This document shows positions 25,846 through 35,199 of a DNA stretch of 64,000 bases, piece after piece. The position numbers and the translations under genes were made by a program. The notes below the pieces were generated by a model. It ran no database searches and had not been told where the DNA came from. It saw nothing but the letters and a program-made list of their open reading frames with translations. Position 1 is the first letter of the stretch; every line of letters begins with the position of its first letter. The DNA comes from Micropruina sp. (GTDB lineage Bacteria > Actinomycetota > Actinomycetes > Propionibacteriales > Propionibacteriaceae), in contig JADJVZ010000013.1 in NCBI GenBank assembly GCA_016716635.1, positions 186,001 to 250,000 on the forward strand, written 5' to 3'.

Positions 25846-26655
25846 ATGCCCGCCGCACCGACCGTCCCCGCCAACACCCCCCGCCTCGGCGCCTACCGCG
25901 ACCAGACGATCCCAGGACGCTTCACCGGCCGCACCGTGGTGGTGACCGGTGCCGGGTCCGGCATCGGCCTCGCGACGGCGCTGCGGGTGGCCCGCGAAGG
26001 CGGACGCGTGATCGCGGTTGACTTGTCCGCCGCGAACCTCGACCAGCTGGTCGCCGCGCATCCCGACCTCGACCTCACCGCGGTCGTGGCCGACATCACC
26101 GGACAAGCGGGCGTCGACGCGATCGTGACGGGCGCCGGCGGCGAGGTGTACGGGCTGGTGAACTGCGCCGGGCTGATGGACAACTTCGCCCCGGTTGGCG
26201 AAGTGACTGACGCGGAGTTCGAACGGATCATGAACGTCAACGTCTGGGGCACCCTGCGGACCACCCGGGCCCTCATTGGTGTGATGGGCACGGAGGCCGG
26301 CGGCAGCATCGTCAACGTTGGCTCGATGGCGTCCCTCGGCGGCGGTGCCGGCGGGGTCGCGTACACGACCTCGAAGCACGCTGTCGTGGGCCTGACCAAG
26401 AGCACGGCGGTCATGTACGCCGCCCAGAACATTCGCTGCAACGCCGTGGCCCCCGGCGCGGTGATGACCCCGATACCGAAGAACATCACCTCCCAGCACG
26501 GCGGACGCGTGATCGGGCCGCTCCTCGCGGCCACCATGCCGTCCCTGGCGCGGCCCGAGGCGGTCGCCGCCACCATCTGCTTCCTTCTGTCGGACGATTC
26601 CGCCAACACCACTGGCGCGATCCTCACCTCTGACGGCGGCTGGGGCGCCCAATGA
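25846..26655 (+). CDS. Short-chain dehydrogenase/reductase
   Basis: 269 aa classical SDR oxidoreductase. NAD(P) motif TGAGSGIGLA, acidic residue at the end of strand 2 (IAVDLS, favouring NAD), NVNVWG, catalytic serine GSMAS, catalytic YTTSK, and C-terminal SGWGAQ-like end. The ATG at 25846 is preferred because GGAGA lies 6-7 bases upstream; an in-frame ATG at 25834 would add four residues. Substrate unknown. The gene sits between 22-base direct repeats derived from the phosphomutase 3' end, suggesting insertion at that site. Confidence 0.88.
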   Translation: MPAAPTVPANTPRLGAYRDQTIPGRFTGRTVVVTGAGSGIGLATALRVAREGGRVIAVDLSAANLDQLVAAHPDLDLTAVVADITGQAGVDAIVTGAGGEVYGLVNCAGLMDNFAPVGEVTDAEFERIMNVNVWGTLRTTRALIGVMGTEAGGSIVNVGSMASLGGGAGGVAYTTSKHAVVGLTKSTAVMYAAQNIRCNAVAPGAVMTPIPKNITSQHGGRVIGPLLAATMPSLARPEAVAATICFLLSDDSANTTGAILTSDGGWGAQ

Positions 26656-26691
26656 CCCCCGCCGGACGCCATGGCTTTGAGCGACGGAGTT

Positions 26692-26722
26692 GGGCATCCG
26701 CACCTCCAAGGTGCGGATGCCC
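26692..26722. terminator. Perfect 14-bp hairpin between convergent genes
   Basis: GGGCATCCGCACCT (26692-26705), loop CCA, AGGTGCGGATGCCC (26709-26722). Located between the convergent SDR and phosphomutase genes; probably a bidirectional terminator without a U tract. Confidence 0.75.
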
Positions 26723-26738
26723 CGGAGAGGGGGCCCCG

Positions 26739-26760
26739 GCTCAGACCACGAGCTCTTTGG
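26739..26760. repeat. Direct repeat at the phosphomutase 3' end, right copy
   Basis: Partner of 25703-25724 (21 of 22 identical). It encodes the last residues (KELVV) and stop of the phosphomutase. Confidence 0.75.
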
Positions 26761-28414
26761 TGAAGTAGTCCTTCAGGCCGGACAGCCGCCCTCGGACGCG
26801 CGCCTTCATCGCGGGCAACTCCGAGGCGTCTGCGACCGGCGCGACGGCTTCGAGATAGCACTTCAGCTTGGGTTCGGTGCCGGACGGACGGATGATCGCT
26901 CGGGCGTCATCGGCGAACGTGAGCCGCAGGCCGTCAGTGGGCGGCAAGGGTCCGCCGGGGGCGGCGAGGTCGTCCATCCGGGCCAAGGCGATGCCGTCGA
27001 TCTCGGCCGGCGGGTTGGCCCGCACGCGATCCAGCAGCACGTCGCGATCGGAGAGATCCGTCACGCGGACGCTCATCGCATCGGTCAGGTACACCCCGTG
27101 GGCCACGTACAGGGCGTCGAGCCGATCGAGCAGCGACTTGCCCTCGGCCTTGAGGCCCGCCGCGAGGTCGGCGAGCAGCAGGGCGGCCGAGATGCCGTCC
27201 TTGTCGGCGACGATGCGGGGCGCCACGCAGTAGCCGAGCGCCTCTTCGTAGCCGTAGGCCAGGTCGGGCACGCGGGCGATCCACTTGAAGCCCGTCAGGG
27301 TCTCGGTGTGCCGGACGCCCGCCGCCCCGGCCATCACCGATAGCAGCCGCGAGGACACGATCGAGTTGGCCAGCACGTGCCCCTTCGGGACCCCGCGCTC
27401 GATGATGTGCGAGCCCAGCAGGGCGCCCAGCTCGTCGCCGTGGAGCATGCGCCAGCGGCCCTCGTCCAAGACGGCGGCAGCGCAACGGTCGGCGTCCGGA
27501 TCGTTGGCGATGATGAGGTCGGGGTTGACGCGCTGGGCCACCGCGAAGGCGCGGTCGAGCGCCCCCTTTTCCTCGGGGTTCGGGAAGGCGACGGTCGGGA
27601 ACTCGGGATCGGGCTGGGCCTGCTCGTCGACCACGACGGGTGCGGGGAAGTTCGCGGCCGCGAACGCGCGCAGGACGGTGTCGTTGCCCACCCCGTGCAT
27701 CGAGGTGTGGACGATCGACAGCGCGCGCGGGGTCTCGGGGGCGACCACCTTCGCCACGGCGGCGATGTAGGAGTCGAGCACGGTGTGGTCGGCGATGGTC
27801 CAACCGTCGGAGGCGCGCGGCACCGCCAAGATCGACACCACGGCGGCGATGTGCGCGGCGATCTGAGCGTCGGTGGGCGGCACGATCTGCGAGCCGTCGC
27901 CGAGATAGACCTTGTAGCCGTTATCGGCGGCCGGGTTGTGGGAGGCCGTGACCATGACGCCGGCGTCGGCGTGCAGGTGGCGGATCGCGTACGCGAGCAC
28001 CGGGGTCGGCAGCGGGGAAGGCAGCAAGATCGCGCGTCCGCCCGCGGCCGTGACCACCGCCGCGGTGTCGTTGGCGAAGTCAGACGAACCGTGGCGGGCG
28101 TCGAAGCCGATGACCACGAGCGGATGCGGCAGGTGGCGGTCGAGCTGCAAGTGGGCGGTGAGGCCCGCGGCCGCACGAATCACGACAGCCCGATTCATGC
28201 GGTTCGAACCGGCTCCGATGGCGCCGCGGAGGCCGGCGGTGCCGAACTCCAAGGTGCCGTCCATGCGGGAGGCGAGATCCGCAACGGCGACCGCGTCCCC
28301 GGCCTCGGCGGTGGTCAGCACGTCCTCGAGTTCGGCGCGGGTGCGGGCGTCCGGATCGTCAGCGATCCAATCTCCGGCAGCAGCGAACAGGGCGTCCAAG
28401 GAGTCATTGCTCAT
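26741..28414 (-). CDS. Phosphohexomutase (phosphoglucomutase/phosphomannomutase)
   Basis: 557 aa alpha-D-phosphohexomutase of the larger (PgcA/PGM2-like) subgroup, interconverting hexose 1- and 6-phosphates. Substrate start LEFGTAGLRG, phosphoserine loop TASHNP, Mg site NDPDADRC, sugar-binding GYEEALGY and phosphate-binding RPSGTEPK are all intact. It stands alone at the end of a minus-strand run, 61 bases after a glycosidase lipoprotein gene, consistent with handling released sugars. Glucose versus mannose specificity cannot be read off. Confidence 0.93.
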   Translation of the reverse strand: MSNDSLDALFAAAGDWIADDPDARTRAELEDVLTTAEAGDAVAVADLASRMDGTLEFGTAGLRGAIGAGSNRMNRAVVIRAAAGLTAHLQLDRHLPHPLVVIGFDARHGSSDFANDTAAVVTAAGGRAILLPSPLPTPVLAYAIRHLHADAGVMVTASHNPAADNGYKVYLGDGSQIVPPTDAQIAAHIAAVVSILAVPRASDGWTIADHTVLDSYIAAVAKVVAPETPRALSIVHTSMHGVGNDTVLRAFAAANFPAPVVVDEQAQPDPEFPTVAFPNPEEKGALDRAFAVAQRVNPDLIIANDPDADRCAAAVLDEGRWRMLHGDELGALLGSHIIERGVPKGHVLANSIVSSRLLSVMAGAAGVRHTETLTGFKWIARVPDLAYGYEEALGYCVAPRIVADKDGISAALLLADLAAGLKAEGKSLLDRLDALYVAHGVYLTDAMSVRVTDLSDRDVLLDRVRANPPAEIDGIALARMDDLAAPGGPLPPTDGLRLTFADDARAIIRPSGTEPKLKCYLEAVAPVADASELPAMKARVRGRLSGLKDYFTKELVV

Positions 28415-28475
28415 GGGATGTTCCTACTACGTCCATGGGCTTTCAGCCAAGGTCGCCAGCGATCAGTTGACGCAC

Positions 28476-29939
28476 TCAGGGTGACAGGTGATCCGCGACG
28501 TCGCGCGTGGTGCTGACGAGGACGGGCGACGGGCTGAGCACGATTGTCCGGGTGGTGCGCTGGGTGTCGGCGAAGAGGTCGCTGACTCGCGCGTCCTGCG
28601 ACAACGTGACCGTGGCGGTGCCGGATCTCGCCCACAGAACGAGGCTGGCCGTTGTCCCGATGGTGAACCGCACGCCCTGGTAGCCGGACCCTTGGACGGA
28701 ACTCACCGTCGCCCCGATCGAGGCGGCGGCCAGCGTCGCGACGATCCGGCCGGCCGGGCGGGTGCCGCCGCTCGGATCGAGCAGGCCGCCACGAATCTCC
28801 TCGCCAGCTTTGGGAATTTCGTGGGCAGCCAGCGGGAGCCACAGCACCTTGGTGGCGCCGGACGCCAGCAGTCGGCACGTCGTGCGGATCATCGCGTCGG
28901 TCTGCTCTTGGGTCGCGACGTCGGCCCCACCACCCTTGCGGAAGATGCCCGCCTCCCAGACCTCGATTGGCGTCGAGGTGCGCGTCGTGGCGCGGACGTA
29001 GTCCATCAGGGCATCCGCTTCCGACGCGTCCTCATAGAAGTGGACTTGGCGGACGCCAACGATCTGATCGGCGGCCAAGGCGGAGGCGACCTGGAGATAG
29101 GCGAGGTTACGTTGACCTTGGCTGGAGGCGAGTTGATCGTCCAACTCGGCCCGGGTGCTCACCTGAAGCAGTTGGGGGCCGCGGGTCCCTGAGCGCTGCG
29201 CGTAGTAGCTGTTCCAGGTCGCGATCGCGCCGGTGACGTCGCCCGTGTCGAGGCGTGCTTTGGTCATGCCGTAGCCGTAGGAGATGCTGCTCATGCCCGC
29301 GTCGAGCACGACCGCGGTCGGGTCGACCGCGTGGATGGCCGTAGCCGCCGCCTTGACGAGGTCGATGTACTGGTCGGGCGTCCCGCCCCAATAGTCCGGA
29401 CCATTGACTTCGTTTTCGATGGCGTATTCGTGCACACCCTTCGCCGCGTAGCGCGTCACCAGCGTGGTCAAGAAGCCCGCGTAGGCAGCCATGTCGGTGG
29501 GCATGGTGGACGCCGTCTTGCCTAGCGTCGGGCTGGACCCAGCCGAGCCGGTGGCCCAGCAGGTTCCCGTCCGCACCTTGAGCAGCGTTTGGATGCCCAG
29601 GGAGTTTCCGAAATCCACCAGTCTGTCGACGGGCGTCCAGTCGAGGCTGCCCTTGGTGCGTTCCACGGTGCACCACAACAGCTCGTGGTAGGTGTACGTG
29701 CGCGGCATGGTCGCCAAGAAGGGCTGATAGAGCTGGTTCAGCGACGCATCCCAGTGCGACCCCAGGGGGCTCATGTCGGACGCAGGCGTGGCCGTCACGC
29801 CCGCAGGGACGGATGGCCGGGAGGTCGTCGTGGGCGGCGGAACACCGGGAGTACATGCCGACAGCACCACAGAAACCGCGAGAGCGACGATCCAACGGGC
29901 CCAGCGCCCACGTGGCTGTCCCGGTGCGCGGGGCCTCAC
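28476..29939 (-). CDS. Secreted glycosidase-like lipoprotein (clan GH-A fold, GH39-like)
   Basis: 487 aa. The N-terminus has basic residues, a hydrophobic stretch and a lipobox LSAC, so it is probably a surface lipoprotein. The TIM-barrel glycosidase pattern includes YHELLWCTVERTKGSLDW, an acid/base candidate in ENEVNGPDYW and a nucleophile candidate in EVWEAGIF. A beta-rich C-terminal domain follows. This spacing fits clan A enzymes such as GH39/GH5, but I cannot name the family. GTG 29939 follows AAGGATGAG by a suitable distance. It lies between the dha operon and the phosphomutase. Confidence 0.7.
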   Translation of the reverse strand: MRPRAPGQPRGRWARWIVALAVSVVLSACTPGVPPPTTTSRPSVPAGVTATPASDMSPLGSHWDASLNQLYQPFLATMPRTYTYHELLWCTVERTKGSLDWTPVDRLVDFGNSLGIQTLLKVRTGTCWATGSAGSSPTLGKTASTMPTDMAAYAGFLTTLVTRYAAKGVHEYAIENEVNGPDYWGGTPDQYIDLVKAAATAIHAVDPTAVVLDAGMSSISYGYGMTKARLDTGDVTGAIATWNSYYAQRSGTRGPQLLQVSTRAELDDQLASSQGQRNLAYLQVASALAADQIVGVRQVHFYEDASEADALMDYVRATTRTSTPIEVWEAGIFRKGGGADVATQEQTDAMIRTTCRLLASGATKVLWLPLAAHEIPKAGEEIRGGLLDPSGGTRPAGRIVATLAAASIGATVSSVQGSGYQGVRFTIGTTASLVLWARSGTATVTLSQDARVSDLFADTQRTTRTIVLSPSPVLVSTTRDVADHLSP

Positions 29940-30062
29940 GAACTCATCCTTGATCGCGGCGTGCGAAGGCCGCCGACGGAGGCTGGTGCTGGCGGATAGC
30001 CCATAGGCCGATGGTCCTACCTTCGGCCGGGATCGGCCACCCCGACCGGACCAAGGTGGTGG

Positions 30063-30782
30063 TTACTGTTCGCCGAAGTTGCGGGCAGCAAGCTCCTGCA
30101 GGGCGGCGATCGCGGCCTGCGCGTCCGGGCCGGTGGCGGTGACGTGCAAGGCCACCCCCGGTCCGGCGCCGAGGGTCTGGAGCTCGATCATGCTGTCGGC
30201 GTGGACGGGTTCGTGGTCGTCCGTGCCGATCATCACGTCAGCGTCGAAGGCACCCAGGGCGCCGGCGATGAGCGAGACCGGACGGAGGTGCAGCCCGATC
30301 GGCGCCGGCGAGACCAGCTCCAACCGAAACTCAGGCCCCTCCACGGCGGCCTCGGCGACGACCGCAACCGGCGCGGGCAGGCCGAGGTGCTCCTCCTTGG
30401 CTCGCAGGCCCGCGAGCGCGGTGGCCTCGACCACCTGGACGCCCGCCCCGCCGGCCGCCGTCACGACAGCGGCAACCAGGCCCTCCACCAGCGGTGCCGG
30501 GGAGATGCGGACGCGTGCCGCGACCTCGGGATCGATGAACTCGAGCGCCATTTCGGCGGACAGGATCGCGCTCCCCAGGTCGAGGAAGATCAGGACTCCC
30601 TCGGGGGAGTCGACCTCGGTGATGGCCTCGGCGATGGCGCTGGCGTCCGTGCCAAGGGTGGTCTCGTCCAACCCGGCGGCCACAGCCACGGGCGGACGGG
30701 TGCCCGGCACCATGTCCAGCGCCAACGCGACCGCCGCCTTCGCGAGTGCGCGGCTGTGCGACACGACGACGATGCCGATCAT
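30063..30782 (-). CDS. dhaM: PTS-dependent dihydroxyacetone kinase phosphotransferase subunit DhaM
   Basis: 239 aa: EIIA-mannose-type domain (GIVVVSHSRALAKA, phospho-acceptor His9) followed after residue 150 by an HPr-like domain (PIGLHLRPVSLIAGAL, His in GLHLRP). DhaM passes phosphate from the PTS (EI/HPr) to the ADP bound in DhaL. There is no EI-like third domain, unlike in E. coli. It starts 2 bases after the dhaL stop, last gene of the dhaKLM operon. Confidence 0.93.
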   Translation of the reverse strand: MIGIVVVSHSRALAKAAVALALDMVPGTRPPVAVAAGLDETTLGTDASAIAEAITEVDSPEGVLIFLDLGSAILSAEMALEFIDPEVAARVRISPAPLVEGLVAAVVTAAGGAGVQVVEATALAGLRAKEEHLGLPAPVAVVAEAAVEGPEFRLELVSPAPIGLHLRPVSLIAGALGAFDADVMIGTDDHEPVHADSMIELQTLGAGPGVALHVTATGPDAQAAIAALQELAARNFGEQ

Positions 30783-30784
30783 GA

Positions 30785-31408
30785 TCAGCCGACGTGCATG
30801 GCGGCGGCGGACTCCATGAGCATCGTGACGCTCGTGGCTCCCGGATCCTGGTGGCCCGCGGAGCGCTCGCCCAGGTAGGACGCGCGTCCCTTGCGGGCGA
30901 CCAGCGGAATCGTGGCATCTCGTCCGTCCGCGGCGCCCTTGGCGGCGGCGGCCAGCGCGGCCGGGACGCCTTGAGACTCGGCACCACGGTAGGCGTCGAT
31001 CGCCGGGGTCAACGCGTCGACCATCGTCTTGTCGCCGACGAGGGCTTTGCCGCGCGCGACGATGCCGTCCAGACCCGCCTGGAGAGCGTCCCCGAGGATG
31101 GCGGGAGTGACCTCGCCGTCGGCCGGGAGTGCCGCACCGATGCGCATGAAGAGCGTCCCGTAGAGGGGCCCGGAGGCCCCGCCCACGGTGCTCACCAGGG
31201 TCATGCCGGCCTTCTTCAGGTAGGCCGACGCGGAGTCGAAGGTGCTGGCGTCGAGGGCGACCACGGCCTTCATGCCGCGGTCGAGATTGGCGCCGTGATC
31301 GGCGTCACCGATGGCCGAATCCAACTCGGTCAAATAAGCCGCATTGGCGTGGACGACGTCCGCGAAGGACGTCATCCACGCCGCGACCGCTGAAACGGTC
31401 ACCTGCAT
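30785..31408 (-). CDS. dhaL: Dihydroxyacetone kinase ADP-binding subunit DhaL
   Basis: 207 aa. ELDSAIGDADHGANLDRGM carries the aspartates binding the two metals of the ADP site, followed by TLVSTVGGASGPLYGT and the C-terminal AGHQDPGATSV. Full length for the family. It lies 3 bases after dhaK and 2 bases before dhaM. It takes phosphate from DhaM and transfers it to dihydroxyacetone on DhaK in the cytoplasm. Confidence 0.94.
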   Translation of the reverse strand: MQVTVSAVAAWMTSFADVVHANAAYLTELDSAIGDADHGANLDRGMKAVVALDASTFDSASAYLKKAGMTLVSTVGGASGPLYGTLFMRIGAALPADGEVTPAILGDALQAGLDGIVARGKALVGDKTMVDALTPAIDAYRGAESQGVPAALAAAAKGAADGRDATIPLVARKGRASYLGERSAGHQDPGATSVTMLMESAAAMHVG

Positions 31409-31411
31409 AGC

Positions 31412-32401
31412 TCAGCAGCCCCACCGGAGACCCGCGGTGAGAACAGGCGCGTCCCACAGCTTGAGGATCTCGTCGTCGGCCTTGAGCAAGGTGACCGAGG
31501 CACCGGCCATATCGAGGCTGGTGATGTAGTTACCCACCAAGCGACGGACGATCGTCACGCCGTGGCTCTTCAGGTACTTATCAACCTCGTTGTACATGAC
31601 GTACAGCTCGATGAGCGGGGTGCCGCCCATGCCGTTGACCATCGCAATGACATCGCCCTTGAAGTCGAGGTCTTCGAGGATCGGCGCGCAGAGCATCTCG
31701 GTGACGTCTTTAGCGGAGGCGATCTTCAGGCGCGTGCGTCCGGGCTCGCCGTGAATGCCGACGCCCATCTCCATCTCGTCGTCGCCGATGTCGAAGGTCG
31801 GCTTGCCGGCGGCGGGGACGGTGCAGGACGTCAACGCCATGCCCATCGAGCGTCCGGTGGCGTTGACCTTCGTGGCGAGGGCGTGGATGGCGGCCAGATC
31901 GCGCATCTCTTCGGCGGCAGCGCCGACGATCTTTTCCATGAGCACGGTGGTGCCGACGCCGCGTCGTCCGGCCGTCCACAAGGAGTCCTTCACGGCAACG
32001 TCGTCGTCGACCACGATCGTGGCGACTTCAGTGCCCTCGGCCATCTCGGCGGCCATTTCGAAGTTCATGACGTCGCCGGTGTAGTTCTTCACGATGTGAA
32101 GGACGCCCGCGCCGCCATCAACGGCTGAGGTTGCGGCCAGCATCTGGTCGGGGACAGGAGAGGTGAAAACCTCGCCACAACACGCGGCATCGAGCATGCC
32201 CATGCCCACGAAGCCACCGTGCATCGGCTCGTGGCCCGAGCCACCGCCGGAGATCAGACCGACCTTCCCAGCAACGGGCGCGGACTTGCGGTAGATGACC
32301 TTTTGGTCGTGATCGACTCGGACGATATCGCTGTGCGCAGCCTCGACACCGAGGAGGGACTCACTGACGACATCGGCGGCATCATTGATCAGTTTCTTCA
32401 T
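31412..32401 (-). CDS. dhaK: Dihydroxyacetone kinase substrate-binding subunit DhaK
   Basis: 329 aa. Substrate loop ISGGGSGHEPMHGGFVGMG and the covalent dihydroxyacetone histidine in EMGVGIHGEPGRTR. The start is MKKLINDAADVV at 32401; a longer frame begins at 32479 but adds nothing conserved. First gene of dhaKLM, which feeds glycerol-derived dihydroxyacetone into glycolysis as DHAP using PEP. Just upstream lie a GTGTGACAC motif, of possible regulatory interest, and then the long repeat element. Confidence 0.94.
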   Translation of the reverse strand: MKKLINDAADVVSESLLGVEAAHSDIVRVDHDQKVIYRKSAPVAGKVGLISGGGSGHEPMHGGFVGMGMLDAACCGEVFTSPVPDQMLAATSAVDGGAGVLHIVKNYTGDVMNFEMAAEMAEGTEVATIVVDDDVAVKDSLWTAGRRGVGTTVLMEKIVGAAAEEMRDLAAIHALATKVNATGRSMGMALTSCTVPAAGKPTFDIGDDEMEMGVGIHGEPGRTRLKIASAKDVTEMLCAPILEDLDFKGDVIAMVNGMGGTPLIELYVMYNEVDKYLKSHGVTIVRRLVGNYITSLDMAGASVTLLKADDEILKLWDAPVLTAGLRWGC

Positions 32402-32681
32402 GGCGCCAGTGTCACACCGCTGCACGCTTGTCGCCAGGTCCTGGGAGAACGTGCAGAGGTGGTTTGCATCGACGCGCATGGTGACCCACGACAGGCGTAC
32501 TCTCCGCCTCCGCAGCCAGAGATTTCGGGGTGCCCGCGGTCCGCACTCGCATGAGGTTTACCTCTTCCTTGTGGGCTCAGTGGTTCAACTCAAAATGACC
32601 CTGCCGGCGGCCCTTGTGGAGCCGACATCCATAAACGGGCCTCACGCGGTTGGTGTGAGCACAGCCCCGGGCGGCCGGATC
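32402..32681. other. Intergenic stretch upstream of dhaK
   Basis: 280 bases between the dhaK start and the first structured repeat. Apart from GTGTGACAC next to the dhaK start I see no coding frame, repeat or strong promoter. Confidence 0.4.
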
Positions 32682-32835
32682 TCTCGGGGTGCCCCGCTGC
32701 CCATTGTTCGACGCCGTCCCCGCCCGTCAAGGGCGCCTGACGGCGTCCCTGCGGGATGGCCTCCGGCCACCCTTGACTGTCGGGTCCCCGGCGTCAGAAT
32801 TCGGCAGCCAAGGGTTCACCCCTCCCTGTGGGCAG
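32682..32835 (+). repeat. R1 structured repeat, copy A
   Basis: About 150 bases shared with 35200-35352, 52831-52982 and 53641-53785. It contains GTCAAGGG...CCTTGAC enclosing two hairpins. The second is TGGCC-TCC-GGCCA here, versus TGGGC-TTC-GCCCA in copies C and D, a paired compensatory change. Confidence 0.85.
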
Positions 32836-32987
32836 TCCTGGCTGGTGACCGAGACAGGCCCCTCAGTGGCCGCCGTGGAGCTCAGCTCCATGCAGGCGCC
32901 TCACGGGCATGTCTCCGTCAGGTCGTCGCCGCCCACCAGCCGAAAGGAGCCCCTTCGGAGACCGTGACCGGCTTCCCCCCGCCGAAC

Positions 32988-33069
32988 CTCACCCAAATCG
33001 TGCGGAATACCGCGGCTGATGACGGCGGCCCCAAGAAGCAAGGGCCGGATTCAGCATGAGTTGGGTGAG
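32988..33069 (-). repeat. R4 hairpin, copy 1
   Basis: Arms 32988-33008 and 33049-33069 are complementary at 18 of 21 positions. On the minus strand the loop contains CCCTTGCTTCTTGGGGCCG. It matches two tandem copies at 53320-53497. Confidence 0.75.
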
Positions 33070-33234
33070 CAAACCGCTGACGGAACTCTCGCGGGCGACC
33101 CACCACAGCGCTCCTCCTCGACCCCCCAAAGCCCCATCCCCTGTGTCCACTCCGCCACTGTCATCCCACCTGTGCGGTCCACCCCCACCTCAAACCCGAC
33201 TTTGCTGGCGGTAGTGATCTCTGCTAGCGATATA

Positions 33235-34900
33235 GAGCCTGTCGTTTTTTCGTGGCGGGGGTTGGTGGGGTGGGCGGGTCGGCCCGTGGGGTTGGGCGGG
33301 ACCACCCCGGGGTGGGGTGCGTGGAGGGCTGTGGTGGGGGCCTTTTGTTAGGCGGGTTGGGGTTGGTAGCCGGTGTTGCGGAGGCGCATCAGGTTCGTGA
33401 TCGCGGCGGCGAATCTGAGTTCGCTGTGGGCGGCGGGTTGGCCTCGTCGGGCGAAGACGCGGAGCCCTCGGCGGTCTTTGAGGTGGGCGTTGATGGGCTC
33501 GATCAGGGCGCTTCGGCGTTTGTACAGGGTGGCGGTGTCGGGGTCGCTGAGCCGGTTGATCATGGCGGTGCTGGCAGTGTTGCGTTCGTTGATCGGGCGG
33601 GGTTTCCCGGTGCCGGGGTTGTTCGCGGTGATGTTGTGGGCTTTCCCGGCGGCGATGATCCGATCAGGGCCTGGGGCGGCGAGGTTGGCTTCGCTGTAGT
33701 AGCCGGCATCGGCGAGCACCGTGCGGATCTGGCGGGATTGTCCGGTGGTGGTGTTGATCAGGTCCACGGCCTCAACGGCTTTGGTCATGATCGGGATGAA
33801 CTGGGCGTTATCGGTGGCCTGGGTAGTGGCCTGGGCTACCAGGATCAGCCCGTCGGCGCTGACCGCGATCTGACAGTTGTAGCCCTGGACCCAACCCTGA
33901 CGGGTCTTCATGATCTTGGACTGGGGATCGGTCTGGTTCACCCGGACCGGGGACTGTCGGGTGAGGCGTTCCCGCAGCGTGGTAACGAACTTTTCGGCTC
34001 GTTCGGCTCGTCGTAAGGCTGCCTGGTGTCGTTTCGGGACCAGGTCTGGATCGAACGATCGGCCGATGTGGTTTCCCTGACGTTGGGCCTGGATACCTGC
34101 CTGCCGGGCAGCGACCAACGCCTCATAATCGGCTCCGGGCCTGCCGGGCCCGGGCTTCGGCCTCGACCACTGGCAGGGTCTGGTTGGCTTGCCGGTTGTT
34201 GAACTCTTCGAGGACCTGTCTGATCCGTTCCCGACGACCCGACGGGTCCCGTAACAGTGGATCGGCTGGTTCCCCGGCGGCTGCCTCAGCGGCATCCTCA
34301 GCCTCGTCAACCTGGCTGGCTTCCTTGAGGAACGCCGCAGCGTGTTTGCGGTACCAGGCCAGATCCCGGCTGCGATCCAACGCGGCATTCGCAGCGATCT
34401 TCGTGCCATCGATCGCGACCAGATCAACCTGACCCATCCCAGCCCGGCCACACACCACCAGCACCTGAGCGAACAAGTCAGACAAGGCTCCCTCATGACC
34501 GGCCCGGAACCGGGCGATCACCGTATGGTCTGGCCGTCGCTGACCACACACGATCCGGAACGCCACATCAGTCAAACACGCCCGCTCGATCCCACGCGAG
34601 GAACGCAACCCCCGACAGTAGGCATACGCCAACAAAGTCACCATCATCACCGGGTCGAACGCTTCCCGACCCGCCCGACCCAACCGGTACCGGCCACGGA
34701 ACGCCGACAGGTCTAACGACTCGATGACCTCGATCACGAACCAGACCAGATGATCAGCCGGGAGCCAATCCCGCATATCCACCGGCAACAAGAACCCCTG
34801 GTCCCGATCCACCGCCTTGAAACCCTTAGCCACAAGGCAATTGTTCCACCCACACGCCCAGAAACCCGGCCCGACACAACCCCGAAAAAGCAACAGGCTC
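33235..34900 (-). mobile_element. IS1182-family insertion sequence with TATA target duplication
   Basis: 1666 bp. Terminal inverted repeats start GAGCCTGTCGTTTTTTCG at the left and, reverse-complemented, GAGCCTGTTGCTTTTTCG at the right. TATA flanks both ends (33231-33234, 34901-34904). The insertion is exactly in the loop of an R2 palindrome. The transposase belongs to the DUF772/DDE_Tnp_1_6 group typical of IS1182 and is frameshifted, so this copy is probably inactive. Confidence 0.88.
33348..34833 (-). pseudogene. IS1182-family transposase, frameshifted
   Basis: The N-terminal half runs from the GTG at 34833 (AKGFKAVDRDQGFLLPVDMRDWLP; DUF772 domain GRYRLGRAGREAFDPVMMVTLLAYAYCRG ... RRPDHTVIARFR) to a stop at 34123. 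The C-terminal half continues in another frame (ADYEALVAARQAGIQAQRQG ... VLADAGYYSE ... LYKRRSALIEPINAHLKDRRGLRVFARRG) to 33348. One extra base in the C/G-rich stretch around 34125-34150 would explain the break. A programmed +1 shift is possible but not usual in this family; a sequencing indel is also possible. Confidence 0.85.
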
Positions 34901-35199
34901 TATATCGCCAGCAGAGACGCCTAACGCCAGCAAAGAGAACACAAGGGACGGGTGAGACAGCGACGGTGGCCCGGCACCGGCCAACACCGAAGCCGAGGCA
35001 CTCGACCGTCAGGCGTCCAGACGAACCTGTCGCTGACAAGCACCAATAGCAATGGGATATTCGGCGACCGACGCAGATCCGCTGTTAACGCCCACCAACC
35101 GCTCCAACGCCCTGCGCAACGACGACCACATCCCACAGGCTCGTTGCCGGTCGTCAGCTCCACGAACAACCCTGCTAGGGCCGCTTTCAGCTGGACCCG

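Larger units (their letters stand above)
33201..34934. repeat. R2 palindrome, copy 3, split by an IS
   Basis: Left arm 33201-33230 (TTTGCTGGCG, spacer GTAGTGATCT, CTGCTAGCGA) and right arm 34905-34934 (TCGCCAGCAG ... CGCCAGCAAA) are the halves of one R2 palindrome. The TATA loop is now present at both IS edges. Confidence 0.85.

Noticed and set aside
32385..33059. 224-codon plus-strand frame upstream of and within the repeat element
   Set aside because: It overlaps the dhaK 5' end and runs through R1 and R4 repeats; no domain pattern and low-complexity composition.
34123..34893. Two separate transposase genes
   Set aside because: The two frames are the halves of a single IS1182-type transposase, joined by one frameshift.
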